DNA of 64,000 bases from Desulfovibrio desulfuricans (GCF_004801255.1 NZ_CP036295.1:2244001-2308000); one strand, 5' to 3'. Counted from the first letter of the stretch, positions 21,801 through 28,795 are shown. A program made the numbers and translations. Notes: generated by a model not told the origin, from the sequence alone.

Positions 21801-24800
21801 TCCTGCCGCAGCGTTTCAAGCGACAGCGCGTCCAGCGCAAGATGGTGACCCGCCAGCACCAAAAACCGTCTGTCGCCCTGCCGGGCAAGCACAGCCCCCA
21901 GGGTGCGGCCGTCCTCCGGGTTCAGCCCGGCGACAATCCGGGCTACGGCCTCGCGCAGCAGGGCTGTCTGCTCCACCGACTGTCCGTATTCGCGGCACTG
22001 CAGGTGGATGGCCTGCGGCTCGGCGAGCACCGTTGCGTGGTCTGGCGCAAAGGCCATGCGCAGGGCCTCGTGGGTTGCGGGCAGGCTGGCGAGCCATGAC
22101 TCAATGCCCTCTGTCGGCACCCCGGCCCGTATTTCCAGCGGCAGCAACATAAAAAACTGCCGCCAGTGCAGGGGATGCGCCGCCGTAAAATGGCGGGCAA
22201 AGGGCAACAGGGGCACCCGCTCGCCAGGGACAACCGGCGTGTAATCCACATTTTGGGCTGGCACTGGCGCGCTTACGCCGTCTTGCAGCAAGGCGCATAT
22301 ATCCGCAAAGCGGGGCTTGCGTAAAAAGTCGGGCGCGCTCAGGGCGGTGATGCCGCTGCGGCGCAGAATGCCCGTTATCTGGATGGCCTTGATGGAGTCG
22401 CCGCCCTCGCGGAAAAATTCGCTGTCGTCGGCTACGGCTCCTGTGGAGCCGGGGTGCAAAATTTTGCGCCAGGCATCGGCCAGCATCTGCCGTGGATTGC
22501 GGCGGGCAAGGCCCGCGCAGGCGCGGCGCATGCTCTGCGCAAGCTCTTCAAGCAGGGCCGGGGCATCCGCCACGCAGCCGGCGTCGTACTCAAGCACAAT
22601 GCGCGAGGCGGCCCCGGTTACGAGCGTAAAGCTGGCTGTAAGTTTGCTGGCCCGCAGCTGTAGCCCAAGCCTGCGAACCTCGATGCCGGGAGCGCTCAGC
22701 GGCTCAAAATGCGCGTGCGTGGCCAAAAATTCGGGCACGATGTCGGCAGCGCCGTAACGGCTGTGCTCGATGGCCTGGCGCATCTGCTGGGACGCTTCCG
22801 CCAGGGCGGCGCTGTCCTGCTGCCCTTCAAGCCGTACGCGAAGGGGCACGGTGTTGACGTAAAACCCGGCTGCGCAAAATTCGTCCTGCGTTTCTCGCAG
22901 ACCCATGGGCACGCCGAGCAGCAGCTCCTTGCGCCCAAAGCGCTGGCAAAGGGTGCGCCCTGCCAGCGCCACAAAACAGGCCAGTACGCTTGCGCCAGCG
23001 TTTTTTGCCAACATTTCAAAGCCGTGCGCGGTCGCCGCATCAATATCGATGCCCGTCATGGCTCCGGTGCGGCTGGCGGCCCCGGCTGCCGCATTTACCG
23101 GGGCGACCGGCGGCGTAAGCACCAACTGCCAGTACGCCGCATCCTCCGCGCAGGCGGGCGACGCCGCGTAGGCGCTCTGCCTGCGGCAAAAAGCCTCCTG
23201 CGCCGCGAGCTGTCCGCGTACAAGCGGCTCGCCGCGCAGATGGCGCAGGGCATTTTGCAGCAGTATCTCAAGGGTTTCGCCATCGCCCGCCACATGGTGC
23301 ACCAACACCAGCACCTGCACGCTGTGGGGCAATGCGGCCGCCACCAGACGCACCGGCAGTTCCACGCGCAGATCAAAGGGCGTATGAATCTGCTCGTCAA
23401 AAAAAACGGCGGCCTCGCGCTCGTTGGCAAAAGCCACGCTGCGCAGGAACACCTCGTCCTTGCCGCTCTGAAAATGGGGATTGTCTATATCGCCCGCCAC
23501 CGTGCAGTGAAAAAGCTCCTGGGCGTTGGCGGCCCGGCGCAGCCCCTCGAGAAAATCCGCCGTTCTGTCGCCGCGCAACTCAAGCAGAAGAGGCATATTG
23601 TAATCAATTGAGCCCTCGTTGACCTGCTGGTACGCCCAGATACGGTACTGTCCCATGCTCATGGGCGCGGTTTGGCGGGCGCCGGTCGATTTGACCCGGC
23701 CATTGCCGAGCAGCGCCTCCACATCAAACAGGGTTTCGCAGCTCGCAAAACTGCGAAAGGAAATATCCACATCAAAGGTTTTGCGGATTGAGTGCAGCAG
23801 GGACATGGCGTTGAGGCTGTTGCCGCCCTGATCAAAAAAGCTTTTGGCGGGGTTGTAGGTACGGCCAAGCACTCGCTCAAAAATACTCACAAGGCCCGCA
23901 TCCACCTGCCTTTGCCCGCTTGTCTGCGTCTCGCCCTGCCTGGCAATGGCATGCAGGGCCTTACGGTCAATTTTGCCCGTGGGGGCCACTGGCATGGCCT
24001 CAAGCACATGCCATGCGGAGGGAATCATGTACGGCGGCAGGTTGTCCCGGCTCCACGAAACAACGGATTCGATGGCTGCCCCCGATTTGAGCACAAAAAA
24101 CGCGGCAAGGCTGGTCTGACCGCCGGCATCCTTAACCGCCAGCACGGCAGCCTGGCTGACGGCCTCGCAGCTTTCGAGCAGGCAGGCCACTTCGACCAGT
24201 TCCACTCGGTTGCCGCGAATTTTTACCTGATCGTCGGCGCGCCCCAGCAGCAGAATCTCCCCCCTGGACGACCACAGCGCCAGATCGCCCGACGCGTAAA
24301 ACCGCGCGCCGCCTTCCTGCGGCAGGCGTACAAACCGCTGCCCGGTCATATCCGGCTTGTTGTGGTAGCCAAGGGCAAGGCTGTCCCCGCCGATCCACAG
24401 TTCGCCCGCCATGTCCGCTGGCAGCTCGCGCCCTTCGGCATTGCGGATGGAGAGCGTCACATTGGGGATGGGCCGCCCTACGCCAATGGGCTGCGGCTCA
24501 AAAGGCGAAACCTCCTTCATGGCAGCGCATACGCAGGTTTCTGTAGGGCCGTAGGCGTTGAAATAGCGCAGTGATTTGGCGTAGTGCAGGGCGTCCGCCG
24601 CCACAGGGGGTTCGCCCGCGGTGATGAGCACGCGCAAACCCGGAAAGGGTTCGCCCTCAAAAAGATTGAGGTACGAGGGCGGCAGGGTTGCCACGCTGAT
24701 ATCATTGTCGATCATGTACTGTCGCAGGGTCCACGGCGCGTTGCGGCACGGGTCGCTCACAGGATAAAGCCCCGCCCCGGTCAGCAGGGCCATAAACATC

Positions 24801-26707
24801 TCTGAAAGCGAGGCGTCAAAAATGGGCGGCGCAAACTGCAGTACGCGGTCGTCCTGCTGCACGCCAAAAAGCTCTATCTGCCCCTGAATCATGTTGGCAA
24901 AGCCGCCGTGCGGGGCCAGCACGCCCTTGGGCTTGCCCGTAGAGCCTGACGTATAGATGAGGTAGGCCCCGTCGCTGGCTGCTGGCGCTTGCGGCAGAGG
25001 GATGATGGCCGACTGCCGGTAAGCCGCATTGTCGAGGTCAAGGGTAATGTCCGCCCCTGCGTCTTCTATTATATAAGCCCGCCGGTCAGGGGCCGCCTTG
25101 GGGTCTATGGGCAGATACGCCGCGCCCAGCCTCTGGATGCCCAGCACGACCTCCGGCAGGTTGGCCGTGCGCTCGGCCTCCACCGCCACAATGCCGCCCC
25201 GCCCAACGCCCTGCTCCGCCAGCCATGCGGCGCAGCGCAGGGAATTTGCGCGCACCTCGGCGTAAGAAAGGGCATTGCCCCACTCGTCCTTTACCGCCGT
25301 GCGTTCGGCAAACTTCTCTGCCGCGGCGTCAAAGAGTTCGGGCAGGGAGCGGATGTCGTACCGCCTCGCAGGCCCGACGCGCCACTGCGCCAGCTCGCGC
25401 TTTTCTTCATCCAGCAGATAGTCGAGCTGCGGCGGCTCGACCCCGGCCGCCAGCTGACCGATAACGCACTCGACCCGCGCCACAAAGCGCTCCACGTCCC
25501 TGTCGCTCAGGTGGTTGCGGCTGTTGCGCACGGTGAGCGAAAAACAGCCCGAACACAGCTCCTGCATAACCAGGATGCCGAAAAGAATCGGCTCTTTGGC
25601 GCTGTGGCGCTGCGCTGCCTCAACAATGGGAAATTCCGCCGTGCCGGGCGGCGTGTTGGGCAAAAAATTGACAAACGTATCAGCCAGAAAGGCAAAATTG
25701 CGGCCTTCAAGCTTGCGCGCCGCCAGCTGATACGGCGTACGCACATGGCGGTAAAACGAGGTGTTTTGGGCGCTGACGGCCTCAAGCAGTTTGGCGAAGG
25801 TTTCGTGAGCGGTAACGTTGACCAGCAGAGGCGGCAGCGACATCATAGCGCCCTGCCGGCGGTGCAGCACCTTGCGCTCGCCGTAGGCCACGGGGGCAAG
25901 GGCGACGATGTCTTTTTCGCCGCTCATGAATGAAACGATCAGCGAATAAATGCCCGTAAAAAAGACCGCGGGGCTGACCTTGTGCGCGGCAATAAGCGCC
26001 GAGGCTTCACGCGAGGCTTTTTCAGAAAGAATGTACTTGTGATGGCGGCTATCGCCCAGCACGTCGGGGCGACCCGGCAGGGCGCGCAGCAGCCTTTTTT
26101 CGGGCAGGCGGGCAAGGTGCTCCTCCCAAAAGGCCATATCCTTCTGAAAGCGGGGCGAGGCGCAGTGTGCCTGGTCTTCGAGATAGGCTTCGTCGCAGGG
26201 GCACGGCTCGCCGAGGTCGGGAGTTTCGCCGCGAGCAAGGGCCGTGTAAACATTGGCAATAACCGCAATATGAAAAAAGATGGCCAGCCCGTCGAGCACG
26301 ACGTGCGAGCACTTGATGGCAACGATGCAGCTTGCCGGGCCCGTAAGCACCAGCGCATAGCGGATAAGGGGATTCTCTACCGGCTCTTCAAAGAACTCGT
26401 CGATCATGCGGTCGGCGGCAGCGCTGGGGTCAGGCTGCGCGGCGGCATCAAGAACCCGAAAGTCGGGTTCGTGTTCTTCACCATCTATGAGAAAGCGAGG
26501 TTCTTCTTCGTCCTGACACAGGACGGCGGCGGGCAGGGGCGTAAAGTGGAGCGTACGCCGTATGGCCTGACGCAGCAACCCGGGGTCGAGCATGGCGTCT
26601 ATACGGTAGCAACCCCTGATGGAAGTTTCTGCATAGTCGGACAACGCCGCCTTTGCCGAGAGCCACAGTTCCTTCTGACAACCGGTTAAAGGCACAAACT
26701 TTGCCAT
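9884..26707 (-). CDS. Giant hybrid non-ribosomal peptide / trans-AT-type polyketide synthase
   Basis: The product has 5607 residues. Approximate domain order: C1 1-430 (SHVVLDG, first His replaced); A1 455-915 (YTSGSTGKPKG; code D-A-S-T-I-A-A-V-C-K, Tyr/Phe-like); T1 ~961 (QGGNS); C2 1015-1395 (HHVAGDG); T2 ~1435 (EGGDSIKA); E 1490-1905 (HHLALDALS, GWFTAVCP, NYLGRM); C3 1940-2330 (HHLLMDG); T3 ~2429 (LGGHS); C4 2485-2900 (HHIIFDG); A4 2910-3425 (YVIFTSGSTGRPKG; code D-V-W-H-F-S-L-V-D-K, Ser); T4 ~3491; KS 3550-3970 (VDTACSS, EAHGTATVLGDP, KGNLGH); DH 4150-4416 (His in EHNVDG, Asp in HPAMMD); KR 4440-4825 (ITGGLGGMG, YTAANAYLN); T5 ~4934 (LGGDS); C5 5000-5440 (HHALGDG); then about 165 residues like a second C-domain C-terminal lobe. 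Modules 2 and 3 lack A domains and there is no AT. The chosen start is ATG 26707 behind GGGGGACGGA; a GTG lies four codons earlier. Confidence 0.93.
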   Translation of the reverse strand: MAKFVPLTGCQKELWLSAKAALSDYAETSIRGCYRIDAMLDPGLLRQAIRRTLHFTPLPAAVLCQDEEEPRFLIDGEEHEPDFRVLDAAAQPDPSAAADRMIDEFFEEPVENPLIRYALVLTGPASCIVAIKCSHVVLDGLAIFFHIAVIANVYTALARGETPDLGEPCPCDEAYLEDQAHCASPRFQKDMAFWEEHLARLPEKRLLRALPGRPDVLGDSRHHKYILSEKASREASALIAAHKVSPAVFFTGIYSLIVSFMSGEKDIVALAPVAYGERKVLHRRQGAMMSLPPLLVNVTAHETFAKLLEAVSAQNTSFYRHVRTPYQLAARKLEGRNFAFLADTFVNFLPNTPPGTAEFPIVEAAQRHSAKEPILFGILVMQELCSGCFSLTVRNSRNHLSDRDVERFVARVECVIGQLAAGVEPPQLDYLLDEEKRELAQWRVGPARRYDIRSLPELFDAAAEKFAERTAVKDEWGNALSYAEVRANSLRCAAWLAEQGVGRGGIVAVEAERTANLPEVVLGIQRLGAAYLPIDPKAAPDRRAYIIEDAGADITLDLDNAAYRQSAIIPLPQAPAASDGAYLIYTSGSTGKPKGVLAPHGGFANMIQGQIELFGVQQDDRVLQFAPPIFDASLSEMFMALLTGAGLYPVSDPCRNAPWTLRQYMIDNDISVATLPPSYLNLFEGEPFPGLRVLITAGEPPVAADALHYAKSLRYFNAYGPTETCVCAAMKEVSPFEPQPIGVGRPIPNVTLSIRNAEGRELPADMAGELWIGGDSLALGYHNKPDMTGQRFVRLPQEGGARFYASGDLALWSSRGEILLLGRADDQVKIRGNRVELVEVACLLESCEAVSQAAVLAVKDAGGQTSLAAFFVLKSGAAIESVVSWSRDNLPPYMIPSAWHVLEAMPVAPTGKIDRKALHAIARQGETQTSGQRQVDAGLVSIFERVLGRTYNPAKSFFDQGGNSLNAMSLLHSIRKTFDVDISFRSFASCETLFDVEALLGNGRVKSTGARQTAPMSMGQYRIWAYQQVNEGSIDYNMPLLLELRGDRTADFLEGLRRAANAQELFHCTVAGDIDNPHFQSGKDEVFLRSVAFANEREAAVFFDEQIHTPFDLRVELPVRLVAAALPHSVQVLVLVHHVAGDGETLEILLQNALRHLRGEPLVRGQLAAQEAFCRRQSAYAASPACAEDAAYWQLVLTPPVAPVNAAAGAASRTGAMTGIDIDAATAHGFEMLAKNAGASVLACFVALAGRTLCQRFGRKELLLGVPMGLRETQDEFCAAGFYVNTVPLRVRLEGQQDSAALAEASQQMRQAIEHSRYGAADIVPEFLATHAHFEPLSAPGIEVRRLGLQLRASKLTASFTLVTGAASRIVLEYDAGCVADAPALLEELAQSMRRACAGLARRNPRQMLADAWRKILHPGSTGAVADDSEFFREGGDSIKAIQITGILRRSGITALSAPDFLRKPRFADICALLQDGVSAPVPAQNVDYTPVVPGERVPLLPFARHFTAAHPLHWRQFFMLLPLEIRAGVPTEGIESWLASLPATHEALRMAFAPDHATVLAEPQAIHLQCREYGQSVEQTALLREAVARIVAGLNPEDGRTLGAVLARQGDRRFLVLAGHHLALDALSLETLRQDFIHYCRTGDLQRESHGLALRAREVERLRASGVFPSKEQRALWLAACAVPAQPLRARLPEGRDKAAERVSAAVLLEGFRFEYSHDAKADLLAALACALHAQGQRATVQVTLESHGRDELLPGFDASRSLGWFTAVCPMPLEPAATCAQARETVGPWLAQYFTPENCNAYGYLRQDEPDTFDYAAQIAFNYLGRMTGQPDDEAELVLSALAPGLVPGLVHSEMRAEAPLELSVFFDLQGVLHLEAWFSPQCLPADWVGDLLDSWREALKTLPAYLPQQTLDAIFAASGCTADEVEHIAQPDGGHEPLLYQSMLAQSGVYTQQVEFYLSGKVDIFALMRAWQLLTARHESLRSLFPMPVEGEFYRLVLRKARTSMEYHDFSHLPEAEAEAEMQALLRAERQRGFDVQRGPLLRARFFRRGDDGAVMSWCFHHLLMDGWCMGVLLRELFALAKTEGGSINARLPEPFPLETYSRWRAQFDERAARAYWAGLLQDFAGPTGVAGDVTAKDGGDSSEFTEPQTMELELDEALTAGLQALATAESVTLSALVQALWGIVLGAVNQGSRDVVFGVVTSGRPAEVAGIESAVGLFIQTLPLRARWRPHEPFGELLAYVKEQNLQHMRYGYVPLAAMGRNVLDHLMVFENYPVDTSFDEGSVELCDMRGFEKIPYALGISVIPGARLRFRFLYDAGRLSHNSTLALCNGLHAVLRAAVAGGGRPCLDLEAAAAAAVTDVPDQRKAAPTSAVAASEIAAAVIAPAAVAGGQDIASLAETVREAYSTVLGQPVDSVDTDFFQLGGHSISAMRLLASLSKSLSVAIGIEDVMGYPSPRALAVRISALAVPDAVIPRMAGLERYPLSPAQQRIWFMQKLHESGRVYVIPFAARLRGPVDAVALQNALTLLEERHDALRIRVALDAPEQTVAPAGGLRLECYDTPFTEAVYLGMTLPLGAERPLARVALFRQGDDSHVLLFCFHHIIFDGWSGEIFTRELNEAYEAVLQGTAPQWRPLELDFASYALWDSQREPGGLEPLCNDLTPLPERLRLPLDFPRSAVQRFEGDVLIFDLGRERSQAIKRWALQGELTVFPVLLALVDAFLLRHTGQDDVILGCPAANREHEQVQGLVGLFVNTLVVRTRMNAQGGFAELARTVDAAFRHALAAQNCPFEKVIEAVEVERNAARNPLFDVFTALEDASWNDFGRAPLHMEALGLPHQCSKFDLSFYFKERADGGYEVHLEYCTELFSRRTVSRMAERLRILADAVLADDASPLLDLDILPEQERAELAAFNDTAEPFDLQADMDSRFCAQAARTPEAPAVIDAAGAAVSYADFDAQVEAVSQWLRGQGVESGQYVCVCFERSPLMMACIFAVLRLGAVYVPLAPGMPAERLRPVLEDLGSCAVICDARFAGVFRQCGQQVLTPAPEVMHAANAGHGANPTAQPLPPNAPAYVIFTSGSTGRPKGVLVEHASVANRLLWMQSRFAIGQGDVVLQKTTVAFDVSVWELFWWSWQGASLALLGPGAEKNPALIAQAIETRRVTVLHFVPSMLRAFLDYLDAYPAAARKLHTLRYLFTSGEALPRELVARWNALVAAEQLHAELHNLYGPTEATVDVSWQPCLQTPPHAVPIGRPVSNTRLYVLDERKRPQPLGVAGEIYISGVQVAKGYVNRPDLTAQRFMDDPFAPGSRMYRTGDLGRWLADGSIEYLGRNDDQVKIRGFRIELGEVEAALARCKGVSQAVVRAGRIGEYAALEAFLLPQGGARLQLADLRSELAGLLPEYMHPSLFYVLDDIPLSPSGKADRKRLQGTLLPARSADAARLAASGGNARADALAESLPDTLLEAVRGVWRQVMPEVAAGPDLGFFEAGGNSLLLVRLHTLLDKQWPGIFTLAGLFSESTMRAQAAFIARAHPADAAAVALRATSAPIAIIGMAVRLGDYADLASFWRDLASGRDMNVPMPEKRRSETRQIFDAVGLAFDEARLREAAYLSDISSFDYRRFGLSPNDASLLDPAQRVFLETALRALDDAGYGGSALESADVGVFAGASPVRLFQTAVTRAFPDLAEQTYLINVPSNVLARLSYMKNWHGPAASVDTACSSVLTALHQACRSLRDGECALALVGGAHVIDLPVKADAAFAIESASGRTRTFDAGAEGVGAGEGAAVFLLKPLDAALRDHDAIHALIPGSAVNQDGKSSSMAAPNPEAQAEVIARAAQDAGVSLADIQFFEAHGTATVLGDPVEIEGLRRAFARQGAARRQKALIGSVKGNLGHLDAAAGAAGLAKAVLCIENGLVPPQPYFERPNPHIDFEAAPVRVAQRLEPLPEQERPWRCGVSSFGLSGVNAHVIVTEHQAGPLPQDDGSWQCVVFSAQDEAALHDYVQATAAAVARNNHWPLHAIAATLMTGRDALPVRAVAVASSRQDLFEQLEAGLTAVTVSAAGRQAATRQAATCQADAPQGTAQTVGGAFFAGRAEAQAAAAAYLAGANLVWPPEKPVYRLHLPAAPLAGATLWPRFAAKFLSAPVVTPTGKAFALAVDRPDFWPAAEHNVDGTPLLVGMGLLDCLGWVGGAAPLSVGDLRWRKPAICGPGCRVALLTRQEGDSLSVELHNSQPGAGRTENWSIAASARLTLMTAPPTHPAPLDVEALCKNLREAEPQPVPQPVPQRTPQNGPHGGPQLNVSGRWQCRERLWLSQDGNTLLARLCLPEAYRGDFNTFRWHPAMMDIAASLALHDVHGFVPAACKAARLYSAITPQVYALTRITDRQPGMITADCVVTDTAGQVLVELSGLVFMVLRQVADERPRPELYALGWENADLAPLSAGHTKIMLLGGQGGVLAPALKQALGTQVAAQGIWPVQADDARALANEVLDADIDHLLCLPDSQDAAQDNAWTLCALLQEVCRGGARRPLRVTVVGGGAFVPDTPPDTLHQGPLHQGPLLCLPWEEPRISCAYVELEAQADAASAALALAAGLGRIDGPYVAAADRAARVRTLVKLPSAPASGPGAGPVITGKGCVVITGGLGGMGRTLARQINGHCGARVVLLHRSGQLPPDMLAGESSRRPFTAYQCDVTDAAQVEAVFAAIRREVGPIQGVIHTAGVAGRGYLLTSRRQDYEAVLAPKVAGTWNLHNATLGDGLAFFVLASSRTALTGAPGQSDYTAANAYLNAFARYRRSLGLPALSICWNTWSGVGMAVREGLAQGAEASGMLDPQQAFEVLAVALASGEATVVVGMSGENAADFKLNNLPGQGRAAGQGGSAAAGESVLATGSASASRAASVSPSRAAANVGEAALLEIIRDCLGYDKPLSREDDFFDLGGDSIAATRIVNRLEKEAGLALSVSDLLESDTLGDIVDRAQALQQPAQQKQKAVEATPALDRYPVGNEQLAILYADMVSEGDLGFNLPVFLVMPHDVDVPRLQEALARLVERHEVLRTTFCDFEAERPAMVIHPFAGFELEQRRVADLARKDALIRPFDLRREGGFRACLLLTDAGERVLFLDVHHALGDGRTMSLLNVDLYRLYHGLPLEAVTAQMKDIAWRQVTHPDAEAAAYWQGIYSGELPRLDLPASYPRPRVHTGRGGMYEFELAPELVQGIKTLARKEGLTNYQVSLCAWSLLAQAYTGSQDVVVAVSVDGRGEHLNTAGMLASVLPLRFSLDPARPLGEHLRATRQTSNEAMRHRGYILNSLLADLRQTSWPDRSPLSEIILSYMNFEFAAEGQGLFETLRFSKHASKTDLSVFASDTGAGIGIALEYYADLFSEADVRRMASDYVRILELMTTSALDETLRFAPAPLPAADGDRAGLARHQTTVAASLRRAICTLAAQKGASHEAVMLAVFAVLVGRVTQSERLTIDVPPGRTVAFGLSDNMEFGDLLARTQAGLASGAVAPGSTDPSAAARPGLRLGFAYAPLASTAPVASSAAVAGAGYACADSPSTNLPFAGYGLFCQVRELCDGFALSFAYDPRQVSAETAGDWLEYYGRFLEGITQETA

Positions 26708-26751
26708 TCCGTCCCCCACTGCGGCTTTTCGATCATAGCGCCATGCCGAGC

Positions 26752-26780
26752 AAAATAGCCTACAGTGAACATATTGGCAA
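26752..26780 (-). promoter_or_regulatory. Candidate sigma-70 promoter of the megasynthase operon
   Basis: On the minus strand TTGCCA (26780-26775) and TATTTT (26757-26752) are separated by exactly 17 bases. This places a transcript start near 26745, about 38 bases ahead of the chosen ATG at 26707. The element lies in the divergent region shared with the aminomutase gene. The call comes from the consensus match alone; no operator was recognised. Confidence 0.4.
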
Positions 26781-26935
26781 GTTTTACATATACTTTGGAC
26801 AATTTTTGCCGTAAATTCTTACCAGAACGCAAGACCCGTCCTCTGAGTTTTTTCCCCATGAAACCTCCCGGCAGGCAACGGTTCTTTCATAAATATAGCT
26901 TCGCAGAAATCCAGTCGCAAACCGAGGCCAGAATA

Positions 26936-28072
26936 ATGCTCGCAGAACCTTGCTGGAAATGCATGGATTGGAAAAAGGAACTTGCCAACAATGTTGTCAG
27001 CATCGACCAGCTGAAAGAATACGCTTCTTTCAGCCCCGCTGAGGAGGCAACCCTGCGTGAAGTAGCCAAAGTGCATCCTATCAACATTCCCCGCTATTAT
27101 CTGAGCCTCATCGACAAAAACGACCCCCGCGATCCTATCCGGCGCATGTGCTTTCCCGATGCCGAAGAGCTGGTGGTTGCCGGGTCCATGGGCGCGACCA
27201 CTGCCGACCCCTATGGCGACGACAAGCACGACAAGGGCAACGGCGTGCTGCACAAATACGACTGCACGGCACTGCTGGTCACCACCGAATGCTGCGCCAT
27301 GCACTGCAGGCACTGCTTCCGCCGTCGCATCGTGGGGCACTCAAACCAGCAGACCCTGCGCAATTTTGCCGGGGCTCTGCAATATATTGCCGACCACCCC
27401 AAGATCAACAACGTCATCCTGTCGGGCGGCGACCCGCTGACCCTCGCTACCCCGGTCTTGCAAAAAATGCTGGCCGGTCTGGCCGAGATAGACCATGTGG
27501 ATTTTGTACGCATAGGTACGCGCATTCCCGTCACATACCCCCTGCGCCTGTTTGACGACGCCCTCATCGAGGTTCTGCGCGCTTTTGCCGAACGCAAGGC
27601 CCTGTACATCGCCACCCACTACAACCACACCCGCGAGATAACCCCCACATCCACAGAAGCCATAAAAAGACTGCGCCTGTGCGGGGCCGTCATCAACAAT
27701 CAGGCGGTGCTGCTGCGGGGCGTAAACGACACGGCGCAGGACATCGCCGAACTGATGAACCGACTGCTGGCCATCGGCGTAAACCCCTACTATCTCTATC
27801 AGTGCATGCCGGTATCGCGCGTGCGGCACCATTTTCAGCTGCCGCTCAAACAGGGCATCGCCATTGTGGATAAGGCCAAGGCGCTGCTCAGCGGCTACGG
27901 CAAACGCTTCAAGTACATAATCGGTCACGACATCGGCAAGCTTGAAATTTGCGGCATCAGCGACGGCAACATTATCCTCAAGCAGATGCACGCCCGCATC
28001 GGCCATGAGGAACAGGCCTCGCGCATCATCATCCAAAAACTCGATGACGACGCCGGCTGGGTTGATCTGTAG
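26936..28072 (+). CDS. KamA-family radical SAM aminomutase
   Basis: The product has 378 residues from the preferred ATG at 26936, which has GAGG nine bases upstream and begins with the family-typical PCWKCMDWKKELAN. A GTG at 26765 would add a poorly conserved 57-residue extension. The radical SAM cluster motif is CAMHCRHC (CxxxCxxC). VILSGGDPL and the terminal GHDIGKLEI segment, with the Lys expected to bind PLP, are present. These enzymes move an alpha-amino group to the beta carbon using SAM and PLP. In lysine 2,3-aminomutase an Asp follows YQC and another precedes the PLP Lys loop, binding the substrate side chain. Here YQC is followed by Met and the second site reads GHDIGK, so lysine is not the obvious substrate; glutamate or another amino acid is possible. 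Its divergent position beside the NRPS suggests it makes a beta-amino acid building block. Confidence 0.85.
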   Translation: MLAEPCWKCMDWKKELANNVVSIDQLKEYASFSPAEEATLREVAKVHPINIPRYYLSLIDKNDPRDPIRRMCFPDAEELVVAGSMGATTADPYGDDKHDKGNGVLHKYDCTALLVTTECCAMHCRHCFRRRIVGHSNQQTLRNFAGALQYIADHPKINNVILSGGDPLTLATPVLQKMLAGLAEIDHVDFVRIGTRIPVTYPLRLFDDALIEVLRAFAERKALYIATHYNHTREITPTSTEAIKRLRLCGAVINNQAVLLRGVNDTAQDIAELMNRLLAIGVNPYYLYQCMPVSRVRHHFQLPLKQGIAIVDKAKALLSGYGKRFKYIIGHDIGKLEICGISDGNIILKQMHARIGHEEQASRIIIQKLDDDAGWVDL

Positions 28073-28082
28073 GTCTAACAAC

Positions 28083-28793
28083 ATGCAACACGCTGACACA
28101 ACTCTGTTTTGCATTCCGCATGCGGGGGGCAATGCCGCCTATTTTGCGCAGTTTGGCGCGCTGTTTCCTGCTGCAATCGAGGTCAGGCCGCTGGATCTGC
28201 CGGGCAAGGGCCGCCGTTTTCGCGAGCCGCTGCCCACCAGCATGGAGGCCATGGGGCGCGACCTTTTTGCCCAGATGCGTCCTACAGCCCTCAACAGGCC
28301 CTACGCCATCTTTGGGCACAGCATGGGCGGGCTGCTGGCCTTTGTGTGCGCACGGCTGGCAGGCGAAACCAGCATCCCGCTGCCAAAAGCTATTTTTATT
28401 TCTTCGGTGCACGCGCCGGACAAAATCAATACGGGCATTCCCGGGCCGGTGTCGCAGCTGCCGCCGGGCAAGCTGTGGGACCATGTGCTGCGCATGGGCG
28501 GCACGCCGCCAGACGTGGCGCATTCCAATGAATTTCGCAGCTATATCGAGCCATTGCTTGCGGCGGATTTTGCCGCTGTGGAGAGCTGGCAGCCAGCCCC
28601 CTGCCCGCCCCTGCCCATGCCCATACACATCGTGCTGGGCAGCGAAGACATCATCACCGAGGCCGACGCCCTGCACTGGCAAAAGCTGTCTGCCGCCCCG
28701 GGCACCGTGCGCACCTTCAGCGGCGGCCATTTTTACCTGCAGAACCACTGGCAGGAGCTGGCCGAACACCTCACGCGCACGCTGGCGGCATAA
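28083..28793 (+). CDS. Type II thioesterase of the NRPS cluster
   Basis: The product has 236 residues with the alpha/beta hydrolase layout of stand-alone NRPS/PKS thioesterases: FCIPHAGGNAAYF near the N terminus (oxyanion region), LDLPGKGRR, the nucleophile elbow FGHSMGGLLAF (Ser about 78), HIVLGSEDIIT (acid region) and SGGHFYL (catalytic His). Such enzymes hydrolyse wrongly primed or stalled acyl groups from carrier domains. The chosen ATG at 28083 begins ten bases after the aminomutase stop, and the PPTase gene starts two bases after this stop, so the three genes look like one operon. Confidence 0.9.
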   Translation: MQHADTTLFCIPHAGGNAAYFAQFGALFPAAIEVRPLDLPGKGRRFREPLPTSMEAMGRDLFAQMRPTALNRPYAIFGHSMGGLLAFVCARLAGETSIPLPKAIFISSVHAPDKINTGIPGPVSQLPPGKLWDHVLRMGGTPPDVAHSNEFRSYIEPLLAADFAAVESWQPAPCPPLPMPIHIVLGSEDIITEADALHWQKLSAAPGTVRTFSGGHFYLQNHWQELAEHLTRTLAA

Positions 28794-28795
28794 CC

